From positions 13,472,001 through 13,536,000 of the forward strand of contig JAWUZG010000032.1 of NCBI GenBank assembly GCA_036785705.1: a stretch of DNA of 64,000 nt. Reading direction: 5' to 3'. This DNA comes from Acanthornis magna (lineage: Eukaryota; Chordata; Aves; Passeriformes; Acanthizidae). How positions within the stretch are numbered: the stretch's first letter is position 1; every line of letters starts with the position of its first letter. The notes under the pieces are model-generated. The model saw only the letters and a program-made list of their open reading frames with translations. It was not told the DNA's origin and did not search any database. Made by a program: the position numbers and the translations under genes. Shown here piece after piece: positions 1-12,882 of this stretch.

Positions 1-290
1 AAAGGTCAGTAAACACCAGCCGTGGATCAGTGCCAGCAAAGTCAGGGGCGATGCAGATAAAATGAGACAGGTTTTTAACAAGATATTGTAGTTTGTTGCT
101 GTGTAACCACCCATGGTTGCATACATCCCGACAGCGCGGGTGTCAGCCAGCTTCATGCATGAGCCAGTGGCAGCTCTGGAAATACAGACTGCTGCCTGGT
201 GAGCTGCTCTGTCCACTCAGGTGTCAGCCATGCCCCTGGGCAAAGGTAAAAATGAGCACAGGCCAGCAAGGAGTGCAGCTGGAGAGTCGC
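1..290. other. Unannotated flank before the first CR1
   Basis: Moderately GC-rich noncoding sequence. A 71-codon open frame on the plus strand at 93-308 runs into the adjacent CR1 and resembles no protein family I know. I see no promoter, exon or RNA gene here. Confidence 0.6.
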
Positions 291-535
291 AGAATCATGG
301 AATTATAAAATGGATTGGGTTGGAAAGGACTTTAAAGATCATCTGGTTCCAATGCCCCTGTCATGGGCAGGGATACTTTGTACTTGACTAGGCTGCCCCA
401 TCCAGAATGGCCTTGAGCATTTCCAGGGATGGAGCATCCACAGCTTCTCTGGGCAACCTGCTCCAGTGCTTCACCACCCTCACAACAAAGAATTTTTGCC
501 TAATATCTAATCTACATATCTCCTTTTTCAGGGAA
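291..535 (-). mobile_element. CR1 LINE, truncated 3' end
   Basis: This is the 3' end of a chicken-repeat-1 non-LTR retrotransposon with its sense strand on the minus strand. Read on the plus strand it starts with the terminal tail (agaatcatggaattataaaa), then the diagnostic ggttggaaaggac, the tract around catgggcaggga and the stretch ttccagggatggagcatcca, and it ends near taatatctaatctacatatc. The minus strand keeps a readable frame containing VVKHWSRLPREAVDAPSLE, a hallmark of CR1 3' regions. Only about 245 bp of a full element of roughly 4.5 kb remain, as expected from the usual 5' truncation during target-primed reverse transcription. The copy is inert. Divergence from the family is modest, so it looks younger than the copies at 6.4 kb and 46 kb. 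Confidence 0.95.
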
Positions 536-1837
536 TGAAAAATAGTGTGTGCATGTGTTAACAACAGAGGCAGGCAGGAAACAGTGAGAGAGAGTTGGAA
601 GCAACTAGAAAACCTGGTATCTGTGTGAGAGAGAAAGAAAACACTCAGAGCAACACGCAAGTTGGACAGAGACCAGTAGCTGTAAATAGTGATTACCTTC
701 TCCTTTTTGATTCCTCCTATGTTCAAGAAAACTAGAGTCTGTGCAATTTTTAATGGCACCGCATCCTAGAAGAAGTTGCTAGCATCGATTCATTAATGAA
801 AATAAGATTTTCAGAACGTCCTCACTGAGAACTTTCCAAATCCCTTGACAACCATAGAGACCTAGGGTCTGGCTGTCAATATTTTTTTATATTAGGGGAG
901 GAAAAAAAAAAGTAATCTCATTATGCCAAGGAGGAGAGTATCAGTGGGTGGGTACTTGGAAAAATATGATTCTAATATTAGCTTGACAAATCAGTGGATT
1001 TGCAGAGTGAGCTGTTAGACTATGAAGATGAGGTTGCTTGGAACAGAATGCTAGTTCCAACAGTGACCTGATGAAATGATATATTAAAATAGAATTTTTC
1101 CTTTTTTCAAGGCTTATCCCAACTTTCTTCATTTTCAGTACTGCACTTGGACAATTTAAAACAAAAAAGAAAGTAGAGAGTAGCAGCACACTGAAGACCC
1201 AGATTACCCCTTGGTTTATGAAAACAGAAACAAGGTAAGACTTTCCATCGGACCTATTTTTCTACATTATTTATTTGTCCTACTATGTCTATCTACATGC
1301 TGCCTATAAATTACACAGATAAGCAAATCTACTCTCCCAGAAAACTTTTACTGTAAGTATACTTCAGGTAATCACCAGTGAGGAGCTGGAGACAGGCAGC
1401 ATTTCTAGGTTTAAAGAGAAATTTGAAGGCAAAGAAAGCATTTGAATAAAAGGAAGGGTGTTTAAATGAACTGCGAAGCAGGCAAAGAGGGTGAGTTGCC
1501 GGTGGGAGAAAGCACTTTCTAAAGAAAGGAATGAAAAAACATTGGACTCAAGACAAAAGAGAAGAGGGATGCCGGAGTTAGATCCTTGGGGGCAGAAGAG
1601 AGGGGAAGACAGAACACCATGGATTCAAGAAAAAAGGAAATTTGAAGGGCTGTGGAATGCTGAAGGTCTGGTGCCCTATATTTTGGCTGCAGTGAGTGCT
1701 GGTAGATAGAAGGGGATAGGAGAATGTATTCAGGGAATAAAAGGAAAGGATAACTAAGGAGTGGATATGAATCCCAGGAGAGGAAGTTTCTAGCTCAAGT
1801 TTTGTTGTTATCAGCTCCAGTGTTTAGTTGGCTATTC
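536..1837. other. Noncoding, no recognised feature
   Basis: AT-rich sequence with short A and T runs (for example near 885-911). Open frames on either strand are under 90 codons and show no recognisable domain. A purine-rich stretch at about 1380-1660 leaves a 72-codon plus-strand frame, best explained by the low frequency of stop codons in purine-biased sequence. Confidence 0.6.

Positions 1838-1903
<66 letters not shown>
1838..1903. repeat. (CTAT)n microsatellite
   Basis: Sixty-six bases of uninterrupted CTAT, about 16.5 units, followed by a single interrupted unit (tctttct). A pure tetranucleotide array this long is expected to be length-polymorphic. It lies in noncoding DNA, and the poly-Ile-Tyr-Leu-Ser frame across it is an artefact. 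Confidence 0.98.
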
Positions 1904-1907
<4 letters not shown>

Positions 1908-3063
1908 AATGAAGTTTTCATTTGCCACAGATTGTTCCACAGTATTAGTGTTAGCTTTTGAGGAACATAAGTTTAACTTATGCAGAGCTCTTGCTCAAGG
2001 CCTGGACATCATTCAAATTTGGCTTAAATCCCATTTTGAAGATTTCAATCCTTCAGAAGTCTGAAATTCCTCAAGCGCAGGAGCCTGCTATTTGCCATTT
2101 GGTTATGCTTTCTGACTGTGTGACACCTCAAGCCATAAAGTGTGTTTATAGCTGTTCCCTGACCCACATAATACTTACAGGTGTATTTGTGGGATTCTCT
2201 GTTTCTGCTACCAAAACTGCCTTTCCACTGGTCTTCACTAATTGTGCACAGATAGGGTGGTGCTCTCAATAATCCATATCAGTGTGAATTTATGATAATT
2301 GCCTGCCCTATTTTTGCACGCCTTATTTTCTCACAGTCCAGTGCAGTTCTGGTGGCTGAGCACAGTGCAGTGGGGCCTGGCTGCTGGCTCTCAAGGAGAA
2401 GGATGGGCTAAGTATTTGCTGACAGATTGATCACAGACACTTTTGTTTTAATCTTCCTGCTGCCCTGTGCATGATGCTGTAAGTGCATTCTTGAAAATGA
2501 AGCCTGTGTTCAAATAGTAACTCTCCAAAGTGTGTGTTGTTAAAATTTCAGATGCAGACAGCAACTTGCATGTTAGATGGTCTCTGACGATGGTCAATTT
2601 AGCATTAAAATGTTGTGAATGATGCTGCACCCCTTTAGCCCTTAGTTGATTGACTAACACACCCAGGTCAGGAGCACTGGATAAATGCAAAGTTTTCTAA
2701 ACTGCTCTTATGATCTGTTTAGGCTTGCCTTAAAACCCATAACTGTGCCCTGTGTACGGTTCTTCTACTTTTAGCTATGGTTTTCTGCTCCAAGTTAATA
2801 GTCTCTGTATGCTGAAACTCTAATTTTCTTTCTGCACTCCAGAACCTTTAATTCTCTTGCAACTTGTGAGGTTTCACATTTTAGCGATTAATGAATTGGG
2901 TTGCATTGCAGCCTTGCCTCTTGCACTGCTATTACATTACAAATCAGCAGGATATATCTGCTACTCCTCTGCAAGCTCCTGATGAATAGTCACAGTCCTG
3001 CTGTGAGTGCATCTAGGGTGACTGCAGAGAGATGCCTCCTCTTCAATTAATTTGTGAAAAAGC

Positions 3064-3094
3064 AGGTTCTTTAATGTAAGAACCTTTAATGTAA
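3064..3094. repeat. Hairpin overlapping an 11-bp direct repeat
   Basis: A perfect 8-bp inverted repeat (aggttctt / aagaacct) encloses a 6-base loop at 3064-3085. The 11-mer ctttaatgtaa occurs at 3069-3079 and again at 3084-3094, giving a 15-bp period. It probably arose by local slippage. No function is implied. Confidence 0.8.
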
Positions 3095-3184
3095 TTGTGC
3101 TCCATCCCAGAGTACAGACACTGAAGAGGAGGAGAGATTTTTAAAGTAATTTACTAAATATGTTCATATCAAAGTCTCATAAAG

Positions 3185-3207
3185 GGGTTTACTTCACCAG
3201 TAAACCC
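3185..3207. repeat. 9-bp inverted repeat, 5-base loop
   Basis: gggtttact (3185-3193) and agtaaaccc (3199-3207) are exact reverse complements separated by tcacc. It lies about 100 bp after the other small hairpin. No terminator or RNA role can be assigned in this kind of genome. Confidence 0.8.
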
Positions 3208-4250
3208 TTCTCTTCAGTGAAGTGGGCTGCAATGCACTTGCCAAACCACTCATCCACTGCTGACAGGAATGAGCATCAAAGAAACAGATGTGGCCGGGTA
3301 AGGCAGGTTTCCTTTCATATGTAAAGAAATAGGAGCATGTTCATTAGTTTTGTAATCTTCTGATAGTGTTTTGTTTGGCTCAGTGGCAAACACCAGTCAG
3401 ACAAACACTCCTCACACAGTATCTGTACTCCGAATCCAGTGCAAGGCTTGGTTCCTTAGAGCATATTTGCATATCTGAACATCCAAGCTCCAGATTTTGT
3501 CCACTACTAGCATATTTGAGGGCCAATAGCCCTTCTGTCTTGCTTGGCTTATGCAAAGGAGCTTCCAGCAGTTCCAGAAAATATAAATCTGTGTAGCAGT
3601 ACAGCGAGGAGGTGCCAACACGCCATGGACAAGATTTAAACGGGTGAAGGATTCAGCCTTACCTGTTTCTGCCACCCCTGTTCCCCTCTTCCTGAAATCA
3701 CTGTGCAGCTGGGATTTTTGAAATAACAATAATAAAAAAATTGGATCACTAAAATTGGAGGTATATTAAAGGAAACCTGTCTCACACATATTTTTATACA
3801 GCGGCTGTCTTACTAAGATGTACAGCCCCCATTTTTGTTGGGTTTAATTCAGAATTGGTCAGACTGGCTTCTCCTTATGGAATCACAGAGCTTGCCCATT
3901 GAATTCCTCTAAACACTCCAAAACAAAGATACAGTAAATCACCTTTTCTTTTTTTTCTTTGAGTATAAATCCAGCTGTTTTCTGCAGTACTGCTTTCAAA
4001 AAGGCTCAGTTTCCACCAAAAAAAAAAAAAAGAAAGGAGAAAAGGACGGATTTTTTTTGATAGAAGTGTTGAATCAGGACATTCTAGCATCTTTTCTTTC
4101 CCATTCTGCACCAATAACAATGCCAGCATGCCTCCACCAAAAATCCTGAAGGTGCATTCTTCCCTTAATTTTGGACTATGAGCGTTAAGGAAAAGTTTTG
4201 CAGTTTGTTTTGGTTTTGCATCAAATGAAACTAACACTCTACCTACAACG

Positions 4251-4292
4251 TATTGTTCCAGACAGGATGTCAACATGGTATTAGCTTGCCTT
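4251..4292. repeat. Local repeat copy A (similar to 5241-5281)
   Basis: The core ttccagacaggatgtcaaca matches the second copy near 5244 with one mismatch over 21 bases. Weaker similarity extends on the right through ttgccttt. It may be a fragment of an unrecognised interspersed repeat or an old local duplication. The two copies are about 1 kb apart in the same orientation. Confidence 0.5.
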
Positions 4293-5240
4293 TTTGTAAA
4301 TCCTGTCAGAAAGCCTAAATGCTAACGGATGAATATTTCCTGGGCATCACATGGAGTGCATGCTAGTGCACTAGATACAGCTAGATACGGCTCTGCTACA
4401 CTGTATTTTTTGTATTATGAAGTTTTGAGGAATGATCATACTAAATGGAGATCTCTTCATCCTCATGGGAGTTGATGGGCCTTGTAAAATGAATGAGGGT
4501 CTTTTGGATGAGTCATTAGTTTAGATCAACTTTTTGCAGGTTATATGAAAGAGAACGAAAGATAGAGTTAATAACCCACCTCACTTACCTCCAGCTGACA
4601 TTGGCCAGCAGCTAAGAACCAATTTTATTTCCCACTACAGAATCTACAAAATATAAGATATCCTCCAGGTAGTCACTTTAATACCTTATTAAATTAATTG
4701 TAGTTTTTTAGTCTATCCATGGAGCTGCAGCATTCTTGTCTTTACAGATTTTCAGTATGATCCAAACCCTTTTATTTCCACAACATAAAATTTCTCTGCA
4801 GGACAATAGTCCTATTCAGAACAAAGTGGTTGTTTTCAAGGTCTTCATGCATACCTAAAATTGTTAGGTTTTTCAATTTTCCAGTCTAACAGGCATGGGA
4901 CTGCTCCTCCTTGTCCTGCCTGTTAAATTTAGTTAGATGTTCTGAAAAGGGGAGCAGATTGTTCACCACTGGCAGGTAAAATCAGGAAATAAAAATATTG
5001 ACTCAAGACCTTTGCAGGACAATTAAACAGCTAATGAAAGGGCTGAAGTTTCTGTAACCACAGTGAGAGGAAAGAAGGATGATGTGCCTCGGTTTGGCAC
5101 TCCTCTAGGTCCCACTTCTGACACTGAAATGCTTTGGCTGTGGACGTTATAAAGGTGTTCTGGTGAAGCCTCACGAGTAATGGGCAAATGCTTTCTGAAG
5201 CATCTCTCAACAAAACCAGACATTTTATTCCCTATTTCCA

Positions 5241-5281
5241 TTCTTCCAGACAGGATGTTAACATTGCTTTACCTTTCCTTT
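5241..5281. repeat. Local repeat copy B (similar to 4251-4292)
   Basis: Partner of the segment at 4251, sharing the core ttccagacaggatgt-aacat. The flanking sequence does not align convincingly, so only the short core is supported. Confidence 0.5.
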
Positions 5282-6444
5282 GAACAAACAGTGGCAGCAA
5301 ACTTGTGGCAAAGGTGAATGCCAAACAATGCAGGCAAAGAGCAGCTGCTTCCCTGACGGACAACCAAACTCCAAGGCAGACATGGAAATAAGTCTCGATA
5401 GCAAGAGCAGGAGCAGCCTCTCCCAAAATGTCCTTTTGCCAAACCAGACAGAATTAGCAAATTTGGTGCAGAAGTCCTGGTGGCTCCCATGCACTGCGAT
5501 TGGGATTGGGAGAAGCAGATTCGGAGAGTTCCTTCTGGGCTGCTTTGGGGCCAGCACATGCAGAGACTGTGCCCACATGTGCCTGCTATCAGCAGGAAAT
5601 TGCAAGGCGGAAGGGCTCTCATCCTGCTTGTGGAAACTTTAGTCAGCTTGGTTCACTCTGACCCCAGGTGTGTGGTCACTCTCTCCCCGAGTCACGTGTC
5701 AGTCCGAGCAACTCTGGATTTTCTGATGGATACACTGAGGTTCAAAAGTCCAGAAATAACAATTTATAACCATACCATGACATGGGTTTTCATTTAGTCG
5801 AAAATAGCTCCATTTGTTGGACTCTGCTGGCTCAGTTCAGACAGTATCCAGAATCCCAGTAAATACAGGTGTTTTTAGGTTTGAAAGCAGCAGGCTGGAT
5901 TTGAAGCCTTGGTGTATGTGGGGAGAAAACAAAGGGAAATATGCAGGAAGAAGGGTGAAAATGTATTCAAAATGTCACTACATTTCTTCACCAGATAAAA
6001 AGAGCATTTCTTATTTATTCTTTTTGTCACACTGGTGAGATATTCAGAAACTACAGGCTGTACTTACAGCTGTAGAGTATGAGGAAGAACAAGGGAACTT
6101 CAAGGCAACTAAATTCATATGCAAAGATTCTGAGTTTCTGCTTTTCCTGGAGTGCCAGACATATGGACATGAGCTTGTGGGCTCCAGGGTTCTGTTCTGT
6201 GCACTGATTTCCCAAAATAATTCATCCCCACAGTAGAATACCTGTATTTTGGGAGAACTAAAAGAAGATAGATAGAATCAGATGAAGGTCATCTAGTATC
6301 CAGACTGCAATAACTCTGTCAAGACAGGGATGGCACTACCTGCCTGAAGAACAGTAGACACAGAACAGCAAATAAACATATCTTTGAGAAAGCTGAGTGC
6401 TGGGTGGGAGGAGAAGTGATTTGGTTAATCCCATGAGTGGAACT

Positions 6445-6800
6445 GCCAAAGCTTGCCTTGTTCAGCAAAGGCTAACAGGAGATATGTCTGTCCTGTGTAA
6501 ATACATTAGGAGGATAAACATCGGGAAGGGAAAAGAGCTGGTTTAGCTAAAGGACAATATTGGCTCAGGAGGAAATGGTTATAAACTAATCATGAATAAA
6601 TTGAACGTGGAAGACAGAAGCAATTTTCTCACCATCATGGTGAGGTTCTGGAGCAGCCTGCTGCTAGGAGAAGTAGACATTAACTATTTCTCGTAAAATA
6701 GAGCCCAGGGAAGGGAATATATGACATGACAGCCTGTGGTAGCTAACTCTGGGATTGATGTGTTCCTAAGTGACAAGGTGCAATCACTGGAAAAAGCCTA
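6445..6800 (+). mobile_element. Old CR1 LINE, 3' region
   Basis: A heavily diverged CR1 with its sense strand on plus. In order, the landmarks are tgtaaatacattaggaggat, then aaacatcgggaagggaaaag, then gctaaaggacaatattggct, then ggttataaactaatcatgaa, and finally tgaggttctggagcagcct. The family reads the same way (a 'tataaatacatcagggggataaacatc ... aaaggacaatgttggc ... gaggttctggaacagcct' type block). These words are well spaced and in the right order, which makes chance unlikely. The left edge and the end past about 6700 are eroded, so boundaries are approximate. It belongs to the older, turtle/crocodilian-like CR1 branch rather than to the younger type seen at 291-535. Confidence 0.85.
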
Positions 6801-9800
6801 TTATCTCAGATGAGGACTGCCTTGCCCACTGCCATTTGATGTGAATGTTAATGTCAGGCTTACCAGGGCTGTCTCCCACACTAAAGCCCTCACTCCCTCC
6901 CGCTGTCATCGCTGCATGCTGTCGGCTCTGCCTCGCAGCGCAGTGCAGGGCTGCCCCGGCAGAAGCTGACCTAGACAGAGACTGAAGCCTCGAGGCTATA
7001 GAGACTTATTTCTGGCAGAAACTGAATGCTTCATTATTTTTGGGTCAGGGTACCAAGACGAAGAATATTTCTGACCTGATGTCACCCACTGCACTCTGAG
7101 TAGTTGCGTGCTTGCCCCAGTTGTGCTAGCACCCTTGTCACAAAAGGCACGGAATTTGAGTGACCTGGCAGAAGGCTCAGCCTAATGTGACAGAATTCAC
7201 GGGGTTTTCCAGCTCTCTTTGCTGCAGAGAAGCCTTAGCGGGCTGGTGGGACTCGTTCTGTCAAGCAGCAATACCTTACATGTTGCACTGGCTCACAGCA
7301 GGGCTTCCCTCACTTTTGCTGCTTGAGCCTTCTTTTCAGATTTGGGATGGGTTTAGCCAGATGTTTCCTACTGACACAGGACAAAAAACTTATTCAGAAA
7401 TACTTATGTGACAAAGGATTTATTTGATATGAAAATCCTACTGATAATTCTGTATTGGGCATATTTGGAGGAGGGGTTTGTTGCAACTGTTAGCCCTGAA
7501 AAAGCTGGTTTCCAGAGGGCTTCTTCTGGATCGTGACTTCAGATAGTAAATGGTTAACATGAGTACTGAGGACTAGGAGAATGGGTAGGTTTTTGCACGG
7601 AAAAGAGCTTGCTAAGGGTGCCTAAGATCAGGGACAACCTTTCTTACAGGCAGAACATCTCAAGTGGTTGTTCTAATCCCCACTTTCTGTCATTGCAGGG
7701 AGCTGGAAAACCACTTGTTCTGGCCTATTTATTTAGTCCTCCTATTAATCTTCATGTTGTGTGTGTAAGGAAACATGCTGGTGACTGCTCTGTGTCTGGA
7801 AACACAAAGTCTGATCACATTTGTAAATTGTCCTTGTTACTCTGCAATTGCCAGCTGCAGATATTTCTGTTGGATTTTTTAAAATTAATCAGCATGGCAA
7901 GGAGAGGGAGTAGAAAAGGCTCCAAGTAACAGACCAGCGTTTATTTGCACTGACATCGGAGATCATCTTAAAATGTTTCTGGATATCATGTCAAGAAATA
8001 CAGGAACTGAGAGTCTTTGGATCTTGTGTTAATTTTTTTCTGGGTGTGAGTTTTATGTTATCTGTCAGGAAAGTAATTAGTTGAAAATTACTTCACTGAT
8101 GACCCACATATAAGTGTGATTTTGTGTTGCTGTCCACTTTCTGCTGGAAAGAAAAGAATTTATTTTCTTTAGGTTTGGATTATATTTTCTCTGAGAACAC
8201 TGGAAAGAAATAAAAACATTATGCTCTGTCCATAATGACATGTAATAGCTTTTATGAAGGGGAGAATGAATAGCTTGATTATTAATAATGAAAAAAAGAC
8301 AAAAGATGCCTTTAAAAATGTTTGAACTTACTCTAGTATTAAGTAGAGGCTTTACAGTAGCTTCATATTTTTATTCTAGAAGAGAATCTTCATGAATCAT
8401 TCATAACAAGGATGAATTTCTATTCAGTACGCTGCTTCTTCGCATATTACCTTCATACTTCATCAGAGTCAGAAATGACTCAACTCATTCACATAGTTCA
8501 GGAAAACCACAGAACTGCTCTTCTATACTGCAAATAAAAGAAAAAAAATTACTTTCAATGTTAAAGAAATAGTTTGCAATGAAAAGCAGGTCTACTGAGC
8601 TGGATGAGGGTGTTAATATAAAGTAGTTTTATCACATCCATGTCCTGAACAAAGCATTTCTGTAAAATTTTTTTTTAAAGTAGAATTTTCCTTTCAGCAT
8701 TGGTACATGTATGTGATATACTTAACCACATGGGATCACTTACAAAACGGTCTGGGTCTCATGCTGTTTTCAATATCCTACACTTTTTTTGATCATTTTT
8801 TGGCTCATTCATCTGTCCCTGAGAGTTTGACAATGTAAGAGTCGGAACTTTGAAACTTGTTCCTGTTTGAATTGGAACTAAAGTCACGTAAAAAACTTGC
8901 CATGTGACAAATAAGGGAAAGAAGTGGTTTGGTAGGGCTGCCAAAAAGTAGGCCAGACGAAAAATATCTGGAGGTGTCTGATTTAGCACCCAGAACTAGG
9001 TTTGAGCAGTGAGTGCCTCAGGCCATCCACCTGCCAGTTGTGCTAGACCCTGCTCCCTTATGGGGCCAAAGGAGAGAAGCAGGCACAGAGCCCAGCTCAT
9101 CCCTGTCTTGTAGGCTGTCTGATTTCTGTTTCAGTCTTTATGCCCGGTATTTTTAAACTGACCTTGCAGATCTAGTTGAGCTCCACCAGGTTTTGGATAG
9201 TGTCCCTATCTTATTAAAACTAAGACAGAAGGTCCTAACCAGTGTTTGCTGAAATAAAACCAATACTAAGGTTAAATGATGAGTAAGAAAATAAGGTTTT
9301 TAGAATTAGGCTAGTGAAAAAGCATCTGCATCCTTTGCAGTACCTTTGAACTCTTTGTGTCTCCAGCAGCCAAAATGTAATGTGTCCTCTAGAAAATTCT
9401 CCTGCAATTTAAAACAGAAGAGTCAATACCTGACTGTTTTCAGTCTTTGCCTGAGCCTTGCATTTCTTCCTTTGGTTTACAGCACTGCAGTCAGGAGGGA
9501 CTTGCCTCTTGTTCATGAACAGTTACTGCCATATCATGTTACTTTGTCACATGGTATTGCAAAAAAAGTGTTTTCATGATAGATGGTTTCTGTAGTAGAG
9601 ATAAGTTCAGTTCTCTGCAGTTTTGGACCTGAAAGCAAGCTGCTTTGGTAGATTACAGTGAGGTCATTCTCCTGCACTGTCTTCTACCCAGCATAGTGGT
9701 ATTTAACAACAACAAAATAAATAACTAAGCTACCACAATAAAGATTGTTTCTCATTCTTGACTTCAGAATTCGTGTTTTGGAACTTCTGTTTTCGGCGAT

Positions 9801-12800
9801 CTTACCTTCATGAAGAAAAAATGTCCACCCCTAAATGAAAACATGGCCTGGCCCAAGAAATGCCCAACACAGCAAAAGAAGTGTTTCCCTTTTCTCTGCC
9901 TTTTCCTTCAGTAACAGCCTCCCATTCAAACGGGTGATTAGCAATTGGTTATATTTCCGAGTGTTATTCAGCTATGAAAGGGATCTCAGCATTTTAAAAC
10001 AGATGAAAATTTTCCATTGAAATAACCTTTATGGGCCCTTATCAAATTTTGTTTGTTTTAGCTATTTTGATTCAGGCAGCTCCGTACAGTTCAGTTCACC
10101 TGATAATAATAGAACAAAAGGGGCAGGGAAAACGTAAGTAGACATGAAAGTTCCGAAAGCCGGGATGCAGTAAATGTAACAAATACTTATTTGACACAAG
10201 GATGTTTAATATTTGCAAAAGGCATAAAACAACCTCTTCTGATGTTGAACACTGATGTATGTCCATCATACTAGTCCAGCATCTCACCCTGTCTTAATTA
10301 CAGAATTAAGTTTGCTATAATACAATGACTGTTGAATTTTTATATGTCTGGCAAAATTGCTTCACCTACAGAGTTCCATGAGTTCTCAAACTAAACTACC
10401 TGTTGTTTATCAGCTATAAAATATGTGCAACAAACCTCTGAATCAGTGCTACACACATTTAAAGACACTGTCTTCTAACGTTTTTTTTCCCACAAGAGTG
10501 AGAACAATTGTAAAAGAAAAAATGTGAAAGTTGTAGTAAATTAGACTATGCAGAGTGAATATCCATTTAAATTACTTGATGCAGACATGTTAAGCAATGT
10601 TTTTGCACAATACATAATGGGGTAATTAATAACTAATGAGGTAAAATGGGCTCTTTGACTATGGCATTTTGGTTTTTATGAAATTAAGTGAAGATAGAGA
10701 AAACATTACTGACTTAATAATTTTTCAGAGCATATGATAAAAGTGCACTGCAGTTTTAAATTGCAAGAGAATTTTCTGGAGGACATATTGCATTTTGGCT
10801 GCTGGAGAGACACAAAAAATAACTGAAGAAACTGCTTTTTAGATGAGCAATGTAAAAAAATCTGGAAAAAAAACACATATAAGTTGTTTGCATTTTGCTT
10901 TAAAGTAAAATCTTGTTTTTAGGGTTTCTTTTATTCCAGTTGTAGCTGGAAATGGGTCATGGCCTCCTGTAGATGGCACAGTGTCTAATGGCACACTGAA
11001 TGAAAACAGCTTTTCCAGGGTGACTAACTCTCCCTATTTTAAGATTAACTGGATGATCCTGTGGAAATGTATTTCTCCTCTGATCATCAGGAAAACCTTA
11101 TGGCACAGTCTTTTCTTAGCCATTCCTATAACTCTGTGTGCAGCCATATTCTGGTAAGCTCAGAAAAAGTGGGGAACTCACACTATATAGAATGAGGTGA
11201 TGAGCAGGCTGCCTGTGACCTGCCTGCACTAACCCAGGGCCGTGAGAGTTTGCAGGAGCTCCAGAACAGTCTGTACAAGAGCAGCAGGAAGCCCAGCACC
11301 CTGTGTACATTGTCTATAAGCCCTATATGTTCTGCCTGCCCCATCCTGAGCAGTCTGGGAGGGACCCCTGGGCAGCTCGGGCTGCAGCAGCAGCCTCTGG
11401 GGCTTGCTCTGGGGCATCTCTTCACCAAGGCCCACTGAAGCCAGAAACAGCCATTTGACCCCCAAAAAGGAGTTTGAGCTGAAAAATTGATTTTTCTTTT
11501 CATGTCAGTCGGTAGCATTTAACTTTTGATTTCTAAGCATATTCTCTGGCAATTGTAACGTATGCTAGTGCTTGCAATTTTGTTTGGAGACAAAAGCATA
11601 TTCCTCCTTTTCCAATGCAGTGTCAGTATATGTTAAGCATTATAATCATTTGCCCTCCTGCCCTCTACCAATAACCTTCCTCTAACCAACATCTGGCTTC
11701 TCTCCATGGCTCTTCAGTCACCACACTGCTGTTTGAACGTGCTGAACAAGTCATATTTTATACTGAAATGAGGTTCAGTCAGAAAGTTAGATCATAGCTA
11801 GATCAAAAGCACCAGCAAAACCCATTTCTCTTCTGATGTCTGTCCCTGTGAACTGGTTCATATCCTCAGATCTGTTGAACTTTAAATGATGTGGGGTCAA
11901 ATACAGGGGCATTGTGTGTTGGAAATGATTGTTTGCCAGATTCTGTAGTAAGAGGATACAGTAAGTAAGAATGAAATTGAAGGTTTGATTAAAAATTTAG
12001 AATGAAACACAAAAACAGAGAGTACCTCTAAAAATTAAGAGTGAAGGGCCCAGTGTCCTTTTTCTGACAGTAGCTAGTATGTGGGAAACAGTGAAATATG
12101 AAAAAAAGTATATAGTGATTCTTCAGCATAAGTCCCTCTTACTCAATTATAACATTTCTTTAAAGAACTAACTAAAGTAAATTCTTTTCCTCATTGTGCT
12201 TAGTATTAATATCCCATATAATTTGATACTTTAAAGAAGAAGGATGCCAGGGAAAGAGGATAGTCTGGTCCCTTTGAATATGCCATTTTTTAACCTTATG
12301 GGCAGTTTTTAAAAAATGGTTTCATTTTAGGTGAATGACAACAGGTTTTGTGGAAAAAACCCCGAGCTCTCACTCCATAATATGTGCCTTACTGCACTTA
12401 TTGGAAGTAATTTAGCAGTTATATACATCAGCCACTTCAAACAACAGCAAGAAATCTTTATTCTGAGGACTTAACTGAAAGCATCTCTGCAACTACTTGA
12501 TCAGGACTTGGTCATAGATCAGACAGGACAAGTGGAGGGTGAGGCCAAAGACATTAAATTAATAAATTTCTTATTTAATTCAGATGTCTGCATTGCAATT
12601 AAGAAGAAAAATATACAAACAAGGGAAAAAGTTTTGTTTATCTGAAAACCTGTTTCTCTTAGTTCACAAAAATGGATACCTTCAAACAGTACATGGCTCC
12701 AAAACATTCTTGGGCAAAAGCAGATGAAAGTCATGCTGTATTAGAGGATGGTTTGGGTTTTGTACAGTCAAGTTATGGAGTGACTGCTGCTTTATTTGAG

Positions 12801-12835
12801 CAGGGAAAAAATCTGTTACCTCTTGGAGGCAGGAT
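6801..12835. other. Noncoding tract
   Basis: No gene is recognised. A small GC- and CpG-richer patch lies at about 6880-6970 and a GC-rich block at 11160-11460. The latter is open in four overlapping frames on the two strands, so none of those frames is credible as coding. The rest is AT-rich DNA with many short A and T runs and no repeat I can name. Confidence 0.55.
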
Positions 12836-12882
12836 GATGAATTTGCCTCCTGGTTGATGGAGTGACAGAATCAGCCATCAGT
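12836..12882. repeat. Duplicated block, copy A (partner at 14238-14289)
   Basis: The core at 12849-12882 (ggatggagtgacagaatcag lies around its middle in slightly different form) is identical to 14256-14289 at 31 of 34 positions. A weaker match (gatgaatt-gcct) lies just to its left in both copies. Same orientation, 1.4 kb apart. I do not recognise it as part of a known family, and it could be a fragment of one or an ancient local duplication. Confidence 0.75.

Larger units (their letters stand above)
1904..6444. other. Noncoding tract with small hairpins and a local duplicate
   Basis: No gene is recognised. The tract holds two short hairpins (3064-3085 and 3185-3207) and a pair of similar ~42-bp segments (4251-4292 and 5241-5281), listed separately. 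The region 5280-5740 is more GC-rich and open in several frames on both strands at once, which argues for low stop density rather than a real gene. At about 6262-6310 a degraded segment with aaggtcatctag faintly recalls the 3' end of an old CR1, but it is too weak to call. Confidence 0.55.

Noticed and set aside
388..759. 123-codon minus-strand frame ending in a CR1-like peptide
   Set aside because: The recognisable part is the CR1 3' region; the remainder is unrelated flanking sequence, so it is not a gene.
1828..2064. Repetitive Ile-Tyr-Leu-Ser reading frame
   Set aside because: It is the translation of the CTAT microsatellite.
3875..4276. 133-codon minus-strand frame
   Set aside because: It crosses A and T homopolymer runs, encodes low-complexity Phe/Lys stretches and has no domain.
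5258..5642. Several open frames over 100 codons on both strands
   Set aside because: Four overlapping frames are open at once with no recognisable domain, as expected for a stop-poor GC-richer patch.
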